DNA of 64,000 nt from Cyanophora paradoxa (Eukaryota > Glaucocystophyceae > Cyanophorales > Cyanophoraceae). The DNA lies in contig QPMI01000553.1 in NCBI GenBank assembly GCA_004431415.1, positions 1 to 64,000 on the forward strand, written 5' to 3'. Each line of letters opens with the position of its first letter. Positions within the stretch are counted from its first letter, which is position 1. Positions 28,787 to 41,007 of this stretch are shown here, in pieces. The position numbers and the translations under genes are program-made. The notes beneath the pieces are model-generated. The model saw only the letters and a list, made by a program, of their open reading frames with translations. It did not search any database and had not been told where the DNA came from.

Positions 28787-30890
28787 ATGACCGCGGCCGT
28801 ACTACGGTATGCATATGCATGCGCCCTCTCACGTCTCGGCCCTCAGCAGGCGGGGCTCCTCGGCCTGCCGGACGCGCTGCTGGTCCGCATCATTCGGCTG
28901 GCGTGCGCGAGCGAGCACGGCGGCGGGGCCGGGGCGTGGGAGATCGACGAGCCGTTCTGCTGCGACGAGGTTGAGACGAAGCTCCGCGCCGTGCAGGCGC
29001 GCTCAGCAGCGCCGCCCGCGGCCGAGCAGGAGCCGTGGCCATGGGTCGACCTGCGGCGGCTGTGCCGCCTGCGGCGCGTGTGCCGGCGGCTCGCGGGGCT
29101 GGTGGAGGCCGGCGGCGCGGCGCCGCGGGCGCGGCTCGAGATCTCGTTCGACGCGGCCGCGTCGGCGCCGGACGAAGCTCCATCCCCTGAAGAACTTGCC
29201 AGGGAGCGCGCAGCGCGAGCGCTAGCTGCGCGCATGCAGAGGCGGCGCTGGGGCGCGCCTGCGGGGGCGCTGCCCGCGTGGGCGGAATCGAGGAGCTTGA
29301 TCTGATCATGAAGATATCGAATAATGAGGTCCGCGCCGGCGCCCGGCCAGGTCCTAAGTTTCTCAATCGTCGCCTTGGCTACAGTAGCATACTATCGACG
29401 CCGATCGGTCGCAGGCTGCTGCAGCTGCGGGCCCGGGGCGTGCGCACCAGCGCCTTCTCTCCGCATTCTCCATGGCCCCGCTCGCATCCTTTCGCTCCAT
29501 TTGCGCCCTCCGAGGCTCCGCGTGAGGTTCGAGGGATTTCGGATGGTCCGCGCTTGGCAGCCCGAGCTCGTCAGCTCGCCACTTCTCTCCCTCTCCCGAC
29601 TCTCGTGCCTCGACTTGGGTGGCACCGGGCGAGAGCTTTGCACCTTGATCAGCCCCGCGGCCCTCGCCGCCCTCTCGCCTCTCCCGCTCACGGCCCTCCG
29701 AGCGACCGTCGAGTGCACCGGTCTGGAGCCGGCGAGGGAGGTCCTCGCCTCCGTCGCGGGGGCCTGCCCGGCCCTGCAGCGCCTGCTCCTCGGCTTCTCA
29801 TTCCTTCAGCTTGCGCGCCTCGACCGCAACGAGGGGATCCTGCGCCCCCTCAGCGCTCTCACTTCCCTCCGAGGTACATACATTTATCGATCTCGCCTCC
29901 TCGCCTCTCACCTTTGGCAGCCCTCAGCCTCGAATTCTGGGCCCTGGAGCGCACCCCGCCCCTCGAGCCCCTCGCCGCCCTCCCCCGACTCGAGCACCTC
30001 TCCGTGGCCGTCAGCGACGGCTTCGACCTGCGCCCGATCGCCTCCCTCACGGCCCTCCGATGTGCGCCCGGCCTGCCGCGGCCCGCGGCCGCTGAGGGCC
30101 GGGTACTGAGCACGAGACTTCCGCAGCCCTGGCTCTCAACGGGAAGGCCCAGGAGCTCTCCTTCCTCGCGCCCCTCACCCGCCTGGAGGCCCTGCGGCTC
30201 CTGTTGATCACGGGCGACGCATTGGAGAGCGCCGCCCGAACCCCGCTCCTCGCCCTCGCGCCCCGCCTGCGCTGCCTCGACATCTCCTCTCACTGCGCCG
30301 GCGCGGCGGCGGCCGGCCTCGCCGCCGCGCTCCAGCGCTTCACCGCTCTCCAGGCGATCCGGCGCCTGCCCGCCCCCTCTGCTCTCCGGCGCTCTCCTCA
30401 CATTTTCGCCGCAGGATGCGACGCTGGACCTCACCCCGGACTGCCTGGAGGCCCTGGCCCGGCTGCCCCTGGCGCCGTCCTGGGCCGCCGTCCGCTCCCT
30501 CCAGGTCGACGTCGCCGACCGCCTCTACAGGACCGGCGTCCTCGCCATCCCCGCCCCTTTAATTTCCTCTCAGTGCGCCGCCCGCACAAAAATCTTAAGA
30601 ATGCAACGTCTCGAAGACTCTTCCGCCCGCAGCGGATCGCCTCGGATCTCACCGGCCTGCGCATGCGCGAGCTGACCCTCGGGGACCGGCTGCCCGTCCC
30701 CGTGCCGGCCGACTTCGCCGCCGGCCTCCGCGGCCGCCTGCGCCGGCTGCGGGCGGACCCCCTGCACCCCTTGGCGTGGGCGGACGAGGCGACGCGGGCC
30801 GTGCAGCGGGCTCAGCTGGCCGTGCGCCCCGTTAACGCTAGCGCTAGTGCTTATGAAGGCCTACGTATACGTCCTTTAAATTTTAACTAA
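28787..30890 (+). CDS. F-box / leucine-rich-repeat protein
   Basis: ATG 28,787 opens an exon with an F-box-like helix set: LGLPDALLVRIIRLA, then WVDLRRLCRLRRVCRRLAGL after a 60-residue insertion that F-boxes do not normally have. Later exons carry leucine-rich repeats: SLSRLSCLDLGGTG (29,580-29,640), ALQRLLLGFSFLQLARLDR (29,770-29,830), LEFWALERTPPLEPLAALPR (29,935-29,990), LEHLSVAVSDGFDLRPIASL (29,990-30,050), LEALRLLLITGDALES and LRCLDISSHC (30,185-30,290), SLQVDVADRLYRTGVL (30,500-30,545), and LRMRELTLGDRLP (30,655-30,695); stop at 30,890. Expected role: substrate-recognition subunit of an SCF ubiquitin ligase, substrate unknown. Introns are short and several exon junctions are approximate. 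Confidence 0.65.
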
Positions 30891-31331
30891 AGCTTTGGTC
30901 TCGACTCCGATCCGATTTCCGGCGCAGGCGCTGGGCGACGCTCTCGGCCTCCGAGTGGAGCCCCTCCATGGCCATTAATATTGATCGTGGACATGATCAC
31001 CGGTACCCGCGCTTCGAAATTCGGACTCCGGGACTCGCCCCCGCGGCCGCGGCCACATGTGTCATCACATACACCGACCGGCTGCGCATGCGGCCCAGCC
31101 TATAGCTATAGCTAGGCCTAGGCCTAGGCCTGCGCATGCGCTCGAGAAATTGAATTCGAACTCAGTACTGCCAGCCTGGTGAAGCTGCGCATGCATATGC
31201 GCACGCGCGCGCGCGCCGGCCTCGAGATAGCGCTGCTTCAGCGTCGCCTTCAGCGCCAGCGCTAGCCGATAAGCGCCCCCCCCCCTCCCCCTTCGCTGGT
31301 TCGGGGTACGGGCTCACACTTGCAAAGCAAA
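30891..31331. other. Intergenic region upstream of alveolin-like gene
   Basis: No gene. It contains stacked small palindromes (CTATAGCTATAGCTAGG, then CCTAGGCCTAGGCC, GCGCATGCGC, GCATGCATATGC) and a C run at 31,277-31,285 shortly before the ATG. It probably holds the promoter of the next gene. Confidence 0.4.
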
Positions 31332-34300
31332 ATGCAGCGGCTCAAGACGCTCATCTCCGAGGATGCCGGCGCCGCGCCCAAGCCGGCGGCGCCTATCGCT
31401 CAGCCCGTGCAGCCGGTTTCGACCGGGCGCATGTCCCCGAGCTTCCAGGCCGCCAGCGCGCCCGGGCGCCTCTCGCCTTCGTTCAGCGGCGCTACCGCCG
31501 GTGCCACATACATCTCCGGCCCTCTCCAAAGCGTCGGAGGCACGGTGCGCCTGCGCCCGCGCCGGCGGCGCGCCTCGATGAGTCGGTCTAGCGCACTGTT
31601 TCCGCGCCTGGGCCTCGGTGGCGCGCTGCAACACGCGAGCATCGATGCGCGTGTCGTGCGGCGCTCTTCTCCGGCCTTAAATTCCCCGGCCGCGGCGCTC
31701 TCCGCCTGTTCGTCGAACACCTGCGCCCACCTGCGCCCGCCTCGCCCCCGCGTTCACGGCGCATCCGCGCGTGCTGTGCTTTGTGTTTGAAGTGCGCTGC
31801 AGATCGCTGCGAGCGAGCAACACGCGGGGCCGATCGGAAACGTGAGCGAGACCTCGAGCGACGTCTGTATCACCCCTCGGGGGCCGGAGGCCCGCTACGG
31901 TTCGCGGGCGTCCTTTTCGGTACCCTCGATGCTAATGCGCGCCGCTCAGCCGAGAAGCTCGTCGAGGTCGAGACCGTCCGCGAGGTCGTCCGCCCGGTCC
32001 CCGTCGAGACGGTCCGCGCCGCCGGCCGCGCTTCCCTCTCGCATGTGCTGAGAGAGCGACGCCAGGTCTACCGCGAGCTCGTGCCCTGCCCCGTCGAGGT
32101 CCGCCGGGCCGCCCCGGCCGCTGTTCAAACACGCCCGCGGCCGCCGGCGCGACGCCTCCGCAGGTGCCCGTGCACACTGAGTCGGTCGTGGAAGTCGTGC
32201 GCGAGAAGATCGTGGTGGTGCGCCAGGCCCGCCGCGCTTCCCGCGCGAGCGTACGCTGACGGGCCTCGGGCGGGCGCCGGCGCGCGCGCGCAGGTGGATA
32301 GGCCCGTCGAGCAGCGCATCGAGGTCCAGGTCCCCATCGAAGTGCCGGCCCCCTACGAGGTCCCCCCGCCCTCCGCCCCGCTCCGCCCCGACCCCCGCCA
32401 CTTGCCCCGCCCCGCCCCGGCCGGCGCCGAGCAGCGGGCGGCGCAGGTCCGGGTGCCGTTCCGCGAGGAGGTGAACATCATCCGCGAGATCGAGAAGCCC
32501 GTGCCGTTCGAGGTCCCGCGGGATGTGCGCCCCGGCCCACCCCACCCGCCTGCCCCCGCCCGCCTGGCGGCTCTCCGACGGCTCACGCCCCCTTTCAGGT
32601 CGTGCGCGAGGTGCGGGTCCCTTACGAGGTCATGAACCGCGTCGTGGAGCAGATCGTCGAGACGCGCGAGGTCGGGCCCGCCGCATGCTAGGAGACAGCC
32701 AGCGCCACCGCTGTGCTCCTCACAGCCTGCGCAGGTGCCGGTCGAGAAAGTCGTGTTCCAGAACGTCATCACTGAGAAGATCGTCGAGAAGCCCGTCCCC
32801 GTCGAGGCGAGCGCGCGCCCCCGCCAAACACCCCCCGCCCGCCTGCCCGCGCGGCGCCGACGCGCGTGCACGCGGGTGCGCAGATTCCCGTCGAGAAGCT
32901 CGTCGTCGTCGAGCGCATCGTGGAGGTCCCGGTCGAGAAGATCGTCGAGGTCAAGGTCCCCGGTGCGCGCCCAGGCCCCGCCGCTCCGCTGAGCTCTAGA
33001 TCTGCGCACCGCCGCTCGAGAGCTCACCGGCGCCGCAGAGATCCGCACGATCGAAGTGCCGGTGCCGTACCAGGTGCGAACGCACCGGCTCTCGTCCGCG
33101 CGGGCCCGGCGAGATCGGCGGCGGCGGCGCAGGTGCCTGTGGAGGTCGTGCGCGAAGTGCGCGTACCGTTCGAGGTGGTCAAGGAGGTCCCGCGCGAGTT
33201 CGTCACGACCCGCGAGGCGAGATCAAATCCCGCTTCCGCGCTCGGGATCCCGCGTCGCGCTCACGCGTGCGCCTCTCGGGCCGCAGGTTCCGGTGGAGAA
33301 GATCGTGCGGGAGGTGCAGACCGTCGAGAAGATCGTCCAGGTCCCCGTCCCCGTCGAGGCGCGCCTCTTTGAAATTCGAATTCGAATTCGATCCGCCCGT
33401 CCCGGAGTCCGGCGCCGTTCTCACGCACGTGAGCGCGCGCGCGCACGCAGGTGATCAAGAACGTGGAGATTCCGGTGGAGAGGATCGTGGAGAAGATCGT
33501 GGAGCGCCCGATCATCGTCGAGAAGCTCGTCGAGGTCCCCGTCGACCGCATCATCGAGAAGGAGGTCCGCGCGCGCCGCCCGCTCGCGCCGCCCGCTTTA
33601 TGAAGACGAGAGATCGCTTCGAGATCGTTTGATGAAGAGATAGATGGCTACAACATGGGATAGATCGCTTCCGCTAGGACGCCCAGGGGAAGAAAGAAAG
33701 AGAGATAGATAGAAAGAAAGAAAGGAGCGCGGGCGGCTGAGGGGCGGCGCGCGGGGCGCAGGTGCCGGTCATCCACGAGATCCAGAGGCCGATCGTCATC
33801 GAGAAGCCCGTCGAGGTCCCCGTCGAGCGCCGCGTCGAGGCCCGCACCCCCGCCCCCGCCCCGCCCTCGAAAGGCTAGCCTAGCCTTAAGCTTGGACGCT
33901 TGGGGTTAGGGTTGCCCGGCTCTGCCCTGCCCTGCCCGGCTTAGAGGCCTGCGCCTCGGCGCCGCCGCGTCCACCGCTGACTCGGGCGCAGGTGCCGATC
34001 GACCGGGTCCAGGACCGCGTCATCGAGAAGCGCGTCCCCGTGCGTCGCCCGGCCCCGTACCCCGCCCCGCCCCAGCCCCACCCACGCCTCATCGATCGGG
34101 CGGCTCTCCTGTCTAGCGCCTTGTTGGCGGCGGCGCGGGAGGGATGGATGCTCTAGCTTTATTTAGTCTTTCTGAGAAATCCCCCCGCCATATATACCGG
34201 CGCCGCAGCCGCGGCTCCGCCGCCCCGACCTCGACGCGCGGGGCGCCGGCGCAGGTGCAGGTGGACCGCGTGGTGGACCGGCCCGTCCCCGTCCCCGTCG

Positions 34301-35677
34301 ACCGCCCCGTCCCGGTCCGCCCGCCCGCAGAGGAGTAGGGGGGAGATTACATGATGGGAGGAGCGGCCGCTTAGGAAGAGAAGATACGAGCGGCCCGCCC
34401 CGGTCCGCTCGGACCGGAGCCGCGGCCCCGCGGCCCCGCCGCCCCGCGGCCCCGCCGCCCCGCCGCCCCGCCGCTCACGCCCCCCGCAGGTGCCCGTCGC
34501 GCAGCCCGTCGCGCAGCCGGTCGTGCAGCAGGCGAGCCGCGCGCCGCGTTTTCCCCTCGCCTCGCACCCGCGCGCACACCCGCACGCGCGCCCTCCGATG
34601 ACGGCTCGCGCGCGCGTGCGCGCGTGCGGCAGGCGGTGTGCCCCCCGGGGACCGTCCCCATGCAGGTGCGGGGGGCAGGAAGGGAGACGGGGTTTGAAAG
34701 ACGCCGCCTAGCCTCCCTAGCTCTTCTGTTTCTTGAAGGGGGCGCCCTGGGGGTCTTGGAGCCTCGCCCACCGAGCCTCGCCCGCCATGCCAACTCTGAC
34801 GGCGCGCGCTCCGGTGCAGATGGCGGCCGGCTCGCCGCCGGCGATGCGCATGGCGAGCCCGCCCTCCGCTGGCGGCGCCGGCACCCCGACCCGCCTCGGC
34901 ACCCCGCGTGCGCCCGCTCAGACGAACGGCTCAGATGAGACCGCTCAGGTGATGATGACGCCGCCCGCAGTGACCGGCCAGGCCGCCCAGACGACCACCA
35001 CCAGCCGTGCGCTCCCGATCCGCGCCGCGCCCCGTTCGCCGCCCGCCTCCGCCCGCCCCGCGCGCCGCCCCTCACAACGGCCGCGGCCCCGGCGATCAGA
35101 GCGCATCGCGTTCTCATCCGGCAGCACATACACGACAAGTGCGCTCCGCTCCGATCCGATCCGATCCGATCCGCGTCTTACGCCGCCCCTTCCCCTGCAG
35201 TGCCGCAGCAGCAGCAGGGGTACGTGCAGGGGCAGCAGCAGCAGATGGGCCCCTACTCGGCGAGCTCGGCGCCTTCGACGGCGATGGGCGCCACGACGAC
35301 CGCGTACAGCACGGGCGCCCCGCAGCAGGCCGGCTACGCCGCCGGGCAGCAGGTCTGATCTGGTCCGGTCCGAGGGGACGGGTCCGGGCCGGGGCGCCAG
35401 CTAGAGGGGGCGCCGCCCGCCTCCTCACCTGAGCCCTGCCCCGCCCATAAGCCCAGCGTTCTAGATCTAGATCTCCGGGACGGCTCGCGAGAGCCCGCTC
35501 CGCCTCCGCGTGCTCAACTTAGATTTCGCGGGGCGGCAGGGGTACTACACGCAGGGGCAGGGCCCCTACTCGGCGAGCTCGGCGCCCTCGACGGCCGTCG
35601 GCGCGGCGGCGGGGGCCGGGAGCCCCCAGAAGAAGGGACTCCTCTCCAAGCTCGGCCTCAAGCACGGCAACAAGTGA
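31332..35677 (+). CDS. Alveolin/articulin-like membrane-skeleton protein with one repeat per exon
   Basis: ATG 31,332 starts a Pro/Ser-rich head (MQRLKTLISEDAGAAPK). From about 31,950 to 34,340 some fifteen small exons each encode one charged repeat of the E-K-[IV]-V-E-V-P-V type, for example VPVEKVVFQNVITEKIVEKP (32,735), IPVEKLVVVERIVEVPVEK (32,881), VPVEVVREVRVPFEVVKEVP (33,132), VPVEKIVREVQTVEKIVQVP (33,287), IPVERIVEKIVERPIIVEKL (33,468) and VPVIHEIQRPIVIEKPVEVP (33,761). The tail is Gln/Gly/Ser/Pro-rich, with two similar exons holding GPYSASSAPST (35,247 and 35,568), ending LLSKLGLKHGNK. Such proteins line the cell cortex under flattened sacs or plates (alveolates) and occur as epiplast proteins in some other algae. 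The first exons are uncertain in phase. Confidence 0.75.
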
Positions 35678-36277
35678 GGCGGCAACAGAGACCGGCCCCG
35701 CCCGCGATAAACCGTCCCCGGCCCCGCCCCCGCAGCTGAAGCTGCGCTCATATCCATAAATCGCCCCCCTTTGTACAGCCCCACATTCGTGCAGCCCTAA
35801 AGCCCTCGCCCCGGCCCGCGTATACGTAAATTCAGCCCCGTACTGTAAATCGTTTTAGGTAGTGATTGCTTCTTAGTTAAAAGCTTGATCTGGATAAATA
35901 AATACATCGAATCACTTCCGATCATGATCAGTCAGTAACACAGCCGGCCATGGCCATGGGGCCTGTCGACGTCCTATCTAGGCTAGCGCTGCATGTAGCT
36001 AGCTCTAGCGCTAGCACTCGTTCGCCCCGGCCCCCGCCTCGGCCTCGGCCTCGGCGAGGTCCTCCTCGGCCCCCTCGAGGCGGGCGCCCTGAGCCCCCGC
36101 GCCCGGCCCGCGTAAAGTGAGCCCCGTGTAGGTATTTGCAATTGCTTCTTGGTAAATTTTAAACAGGTTGATCTTGGATAAATAAATACATCGAATCACT
36201 CTTCATGATAAGTAATTATAATCAGATCAGTCAGGAGGCCGGGCCGGCGCCGGGCGGGCCTAGCTAGCGCTATAGCG
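35678..36277. other. Intergenic region between convergent alveolin-like and SMYD genes
   Basis: Holds the end of the alveolin-like transcript, the duplicated SMYD 3' end described separately, and AT-rich stretches with AATAAATACATC, which may act as a polyadenylation region. Nothing else supported. Confidence 0.45.
35810..36095. repeat. Tandem duplicate of the SMYD gene 3' end, outer copy
   Basis: Matches 36,101-36,390 with many small differences: both start CCGGCCCGCGTA, contain GGATAAATAAATACATCGAA, a GATCAGTCAG word, a GCTAGC[AG] stop region and a segment coding on the minus strand for EEDLAEAEAEA. In this copy the minus-strand frame ends at TAG 36,011-36,013 (GAGANEC) against GAGANDREC in the gene. 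An AG acceptor (GGGGGCTCAG read on the minus strand) directly precedes its coding part, so it could act as an alternative last exon; more likely it is a relic. Confidence 0.75.
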
Positions 36278-39200
36278 CTAGCATTCGCGATCGTTCGCCC
36301 CGGCTCCGGCCTCCCGATCGGCCTCTGCCTCTGCCTCTGCGAGGTCCTCTTCCGCTTCCTCCAGGCGGGCGCGGGCGGCGGCGAGGGCGCGCCCCGCGGC
36401 GCCCTCCAGCACCAGCAGCGACCCCGCGCACTCCCTGCGGCAAGATCAGATCGGATCGGATCGGATCATATCATATCATATCAGAGAGCACCTGAACGCC
36501 TCGACGCTCTCGCGGAGGAGAACGGTCGCCTCCGCTTCCCCCCCGCCGCCCTCGGCCTCGGCCTCGCGGCGGGCCGCCCGCCGCGCCTGGCGCCGCAGCT
36601 GGGCGCCCAGCGCGTGCAGCAGCGCCGCGACCTCGGGGTGGTGCTCAGGCAGCACCGCCCGCGCCGTTTCCAGCACCTAGAGAAGCTTAAGACTTAAGCT
36701 AGGGAAGAGGGCGGTAGAGGAGGCTCGCCTGGCGGGTGATCGCGGTGGCGCCGGCGTAGTCGCCGGCCTCGAGGCAGCGGGCGCGGAGCCAGAAGCGGGC
36801 CTCAGAGAAGGCCGCGTGGTTCGGGTGCAGCCGCGCGGCGGTCGGCGAGGACAAAGCCGCCCGCACGGCCGCGAGGCCCTCGGCCCTGCAGCCGAGGGCG
36901 TGCATGCGGAGGCCCTCGCCCACGGCCGCGGCCACCTCGTCCCAGGGGCGGCCCTCGGGCTCCGGGCCCCGCCCCCCGCACGCCGAGCAGCGCCACAGCT
37001 CCGGGCCATCCGCCTCCGGGCACGCGTACCCCGGGCACGCCTCCCTCGGGCAGCGTACCCCGGAGAGGAAGCGCTCCCCCTCGTCGGGGGAGCCGCAGCG
37101 GGGGCAGTCGCAGATGAAGAACTTCGTCGTCCGGAGCCAGTCTGGTGTCGAGTTTAGAAGAACTTCGGAAGGAGGGAAGGAGAAGTCTGAAGGAGAAATT
37201 AAAGCGGCGGGCGCGCCCTGGCGCTCGGCGGTGGGCTTCCACAGGTCGACGTAGAAGATGCTCAGCTCCTCCCCGGCCTCCACCGCCCGCACCGCCCGCA
37301 CCTCCATCGCGCCCTGCGGGGGGGAAGGAGGGGGGGATACCAAGCTCAGCAAAGCGGGATTGGGGAGGGGAGTGGAGAGTGGGAGTGGGAGTGGGACCGA
37401 GCTAAGGACGAAGCGGAGTAAGAGCGAAGCGCCGAAGCAGTTAGGAGGGGGCGGGGGGAATATCGGATGGGGGGTACCAAGCGGGAGGCTCTGTAGGGGA
37501 GGAGGGGCTGGAGCGGTGGCGGGGCGGGGCGGGGGGGGGCGGGGGGGGGGGGGCGGGGGGAAGGGGGCGGGGGGCGGGAATATCGATGCGGGTAGAGGCG
37601 TGCAGGCGGATCCGGGGGGAGCTAGGCAGAGGAGATAAGGGAGACCCTAAAGGGGGGGGGGGGGGGGGGCGGGCGGGAAGGAGGAGGGGGATGGGTGGGG
37701 GGTGCGGGGGGGGGGGGGGGGGGGCGGGAAGGAGGGGGGGGGGGGGGGGAAGGGTCGGGCGAAAGAGCTCAGCGCGGGCAGACCCGGGAGGCAACGGGCT
37801 GGCAGTTGGGCACGCAGCTGTGCGGGAAGGTGCCCACCAGCGGCGAGATCGCCACCCCTGCGCCCTCGCAAAACTCAAAAAGAGAACATAATTCCGAATT
37901 TTTGAGATTCCGGTACCCACCGGAGATCTCGTTGACGAGGGGGTCCCCCCGGAATCCGTACGCGTTCGTCTTGAAGGCGCAGAAGAGGTCCACAACGTCC
38001 GAGGCCGAGGCCTGGGCCGAGGCGGCCGGCGGGAGCTTGCCCAGCAGGCGCCGCGCGGCGCGCGTCCAGCGCGCGAGCGTCGCCGGCGGCTGCAGTGCGC
38101 GGTGCGTCTCCATCGCCAGGACCCTGCCCAGGGATCGCGATCGGCTTCCGACGTGGAAAGCTCAAGGCGCGGCTATGGCGCAGCTTAAGTAAGCCATAGC
38201 CATTGCGGTCGGCGCGGCTATGGCCAAGGGCGCTCGCTCGCGATCGCGATTGCGGTCGCAGGGCTCGGCTCAGCGAGCTCGGAATCGGTCTAGATCTAGG
38301 AGATTAGGCTTAGATCTAGGTCTAGGTCTTACAGAGAGGGCGGGCTAATTATATGAGGGCAGGCGCCCGCGAGCGAGGCCCGGCACTCGAGTCATTTTCG
38401 CAAAAGAGAGGGCGCGGCGCAGCGAATTTCGCGCACCTCTCGAGGGTGGACTCGCGATCGCCGCGCCGCATCTGGGAGGCGACGAGGACGCGGGCGGCCA
38501 GCCAGAGGTACCTGGCCACCGCCCCGCCGAGCTCGAGTCAGGTGCCGCATCTAATCTAATCTAAATCCGGGAGGCATTAACCAGGAGGGCCAATCGGAAA
38601 TCTTGATATTGAGGTAATTTAAAGGAGGAGAATATACTAAATGCCTAGCCTAGTAGATATCGACCTAGAACTCGGGGGCGTGGGGCGCACTGGTAGGGGA
38701 CGGCCTCGTCCTGGGCGATGTCGAGGAGGAACGGGGGCAGGTCGCACTCCGCCCCGTGCGCCGCCGCGTCCTCCCGCTTGCACGCCTGCGCCACGCCCGT
38801 GGGCTTAGCTTTGAGCAAGAATTCGATGCTTGAGAGTTCTTCAAGAGGGGGGGGCGGGGCGGGGCGCACGGGGGAGCAGTAGGGGAAGCGGCACTCGTCG
38901 CAGGCCTCGGCGCGGGAGGAGGTGGCGGGGGCGCAGCAGCGCAGGCAGACCGCGTCCATTCGAGCCGTCTCCGGCACCATCGCCTGCGGTCGGGGGCTCG
39001 TCTCAGAGGCCATAGAACGGAAGGCGCCGGGCCGCGCCGCGCACGCCGCTGCGGTCGAGGACGACGAGCTCGCCCGCCTCGATGCGCTCGCGCGCCACGA
39101 AGAGCCGCCCTGCGCCGGGCCGCCGCGTTCAGCCGGTCATGATCGCGAGCGCGCGCGCGCGGGGCGGGGCGAGGCCGCGAGGCCCGGCGCGCGCCGGCCG

Positions 39201-39369
39201 CGGCCCCGCCGCGGCAGATCCAGAGCGCACCTTTCTTCTCCGTGCGCACGAGCTGCGCCTTTGGGGAGAGCGCCGGCGCCCCGGCCACGGCGCCCTTGGG
39301 CTTGACCGCAGGCGCCAGCGCTGGGCCGAATCCGGCGGGCGCAGCGAAGTCTGCGATGTCGTGCGGCAT
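36278..39369 (-). CDS. SMYD-type SET/MYND protein lysine methyltransferase
   Basis: ATG 39,369 opens MPHDIADFAAPAGF; the next exon gives GRLFVARERIEAGELVVLD, the N-terminal SET strand. A MYND zinc finger follows (VCLRCCAPATSSRAEACDEC at 38,965-38,910 and, after an intron, CKREDAAAHGAEC near 38,785-38,745). The SET core has NAYGFRG (near 37,965), FPHSCVPNCQPVASRV (37,830-37,780; the usual NHSCxPN is here PHSCVPN) and VRAVRAVEAGEELSIFYVDL (37,300-37,240). The post-SET cysteines CDCPRCGSPDEGERF are at 37,110-37,070, then a CPREACPGYAC and WRCSAC pair. A C-terminal helical TPR-like part (ARFWLRARCLEAGDYAGAT, LPEHHPEVAALLHALGAQLR) ends at TAG 36,278. Expected to methylate lysines in histones or other proteins using S-adenosylmethionine. 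Confidence 0.85.
37518..37762. repeat. G-rich low-complexity block in a SMYD intron
   Basis: Several runs of 8 to 19 guanines separated by single C or A bases (for example 37,650-37,669, 37,706-37,723 and 37,737-37,749) lie in the intron between the two SET-core exons. On the plus strand they could form G-quadruplexes; on the gene's own strand they make a long C/pyrimidine tract before the acceptor. Exact lengths of such runs are often misassembled. Confidence 0.8.
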
Positions 39370-41007
39370 GTTGCCGGCGCGCGAACGTTAACCGCCGCTG
39401 CCGCTGTTGCTGCTGCAGCTGACGAGAATGCGGTGCGCGCGGCCGCCGGGAGCTCAGCAGCTGCAGCCTGGCAGCTAGAGCGGAGCGCGGCAATCCCGGC
39501 CCGGGCCCGCGCGCGCGTGAGCTCGAGCTCGCGAGATCGCAATTGCAAGGCTCGCGAGAGCGCGCGCCGCGCCGGCCCGCGCGCCGCGCCGCGCATGATG
39601 GCATGATGCTGCCTTCGGACCTCCAGCCGATGAGCCGGCCATCGGCGCCGCCTAATTGCTAAGCTTAGCGGCGGAAGCGTCCCGCCGTCGGCGCCGTCGC
39701 GGCGCGCGCGCACCGGCCAGGTTCACACGAACCCTCTCGACTCTCGGCGAAGTTCACACGCTCCCTCGGCGAGGCGCCCGGGCTGCCGCGGCAGCTGCTG
39801 CAGGACGACCCCCCAAACGCCCACGATCGAGTACCCCCTCGCGCCGAAATGATGGCCACGCAAGGTGAAATATCAATCAGTCGTATGAATTCGAAGCGTG
39901 TGCACCATCAATCGGCCATCCTCCTTCGTGCCGCAAGGATGTCGTGCGGCACGGTGCGGGTCGTGCCGCGCGCGGCCGGCCGCGAATTGCCCGCGATTCG
40001 TTCGAATTCGTACGCGTCGTTTTATAATAATTAAGCTGAGACTCGTTTGATCATGATCATGATCCGATGATGATCCCTTTTTTGCAAGTATAATTGCCCG
40101 CTCTCAGAGTCTTGATCCGCCTGGTCCGCGGCGCCAGAACCGCGCTCTATCTGTTAATGACTCAGTGAGTCATGTTCGCTCCTCTAGCGGCTGCTCTTTC
40201 CGAAGTTTGGATTCGCATCGCTCGAATTCCTCTTCGCGTTCCTCCCGGAGCCCGTCTCCTCCGGCCGTCTCGTCGACGTCTTAATTAGCTTCAAGCAGGC
40301 TTCGTTTTGATGACCGATAACGAATTTGATGTTAACGAAATTTGTGTTGTTTGACGTCTTCGTCTCCGATGGCGTCGCGAAAATTTTGAATCATTGAATG
40401 CAAGTTTAAATTTTATATACCGGTCACGATCAAGCTAGCACTAGCTTACGCATCATGGCTTCTCAGTCTGACTTTCCTATCCTATGTGAGCTATAGGATC
40501 GGAAGACTGACATTGGAACTACACTCACGAAAGCAAATTCGAAGCACGGCCCACGCGGCCCACGTAAACACGTCAACGCTCACATGCTAAATCAAACTTG
40601 AGCTTGAAACCGTTTGGAAAAAAGGAGCCCATGAATACTGAGCTGAGACACGATGTTGGATGCAATAAATACAGATACGCAAAGAGAAAAGGCTACATTG
40701 GGAAGTAGAAGAACAGGAGAAGAATAGGGCGTCACCAGCTTATCGATATCTGGCGTCCGCAATAAAACATCGTACCTATTTATCTAGGCTACGTGAGAGC
40801 TAACTGTACTGCGATTTTAATTAAATTAACTGCCTGGGACCTGTTCATTTAAACGAAGTAGGGAGCTACAATACGTGCAGGAAGGGAAGAGCAGAGAACG
40901 AAGAGGGGGGGAGGTACGCCTACTCAATTGGCTGCCTGCGAAATAATACGTGCACGGACGGAAGCGCGTGCGGCGGTAGAGGGGGGGTACGGGCAAACGG
41001 AACGGCC
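39370..41007. other. Intergenic region between SMYD and NRT2 genes
   Basis: The first 480 bases are GC-rich and probably hold the SMYD promoter. From about 40,010 the DNA is AT-richer, with GATCATGATCATGATCCGATG near 40,050 and a perfect small inverted repeat ATCCTAT...ATAGGAT near 40,480. Frames seen here are short and not protein-like. Confidence 0.5.

Noticed and set aside
31080-31210. tRNA or structured RNA from stacked palindromes
   Set aside because: No cloverleaf, T-loop or anticodon arrangement could be made; the palindromes are short restriction-site-like words common across this genome.
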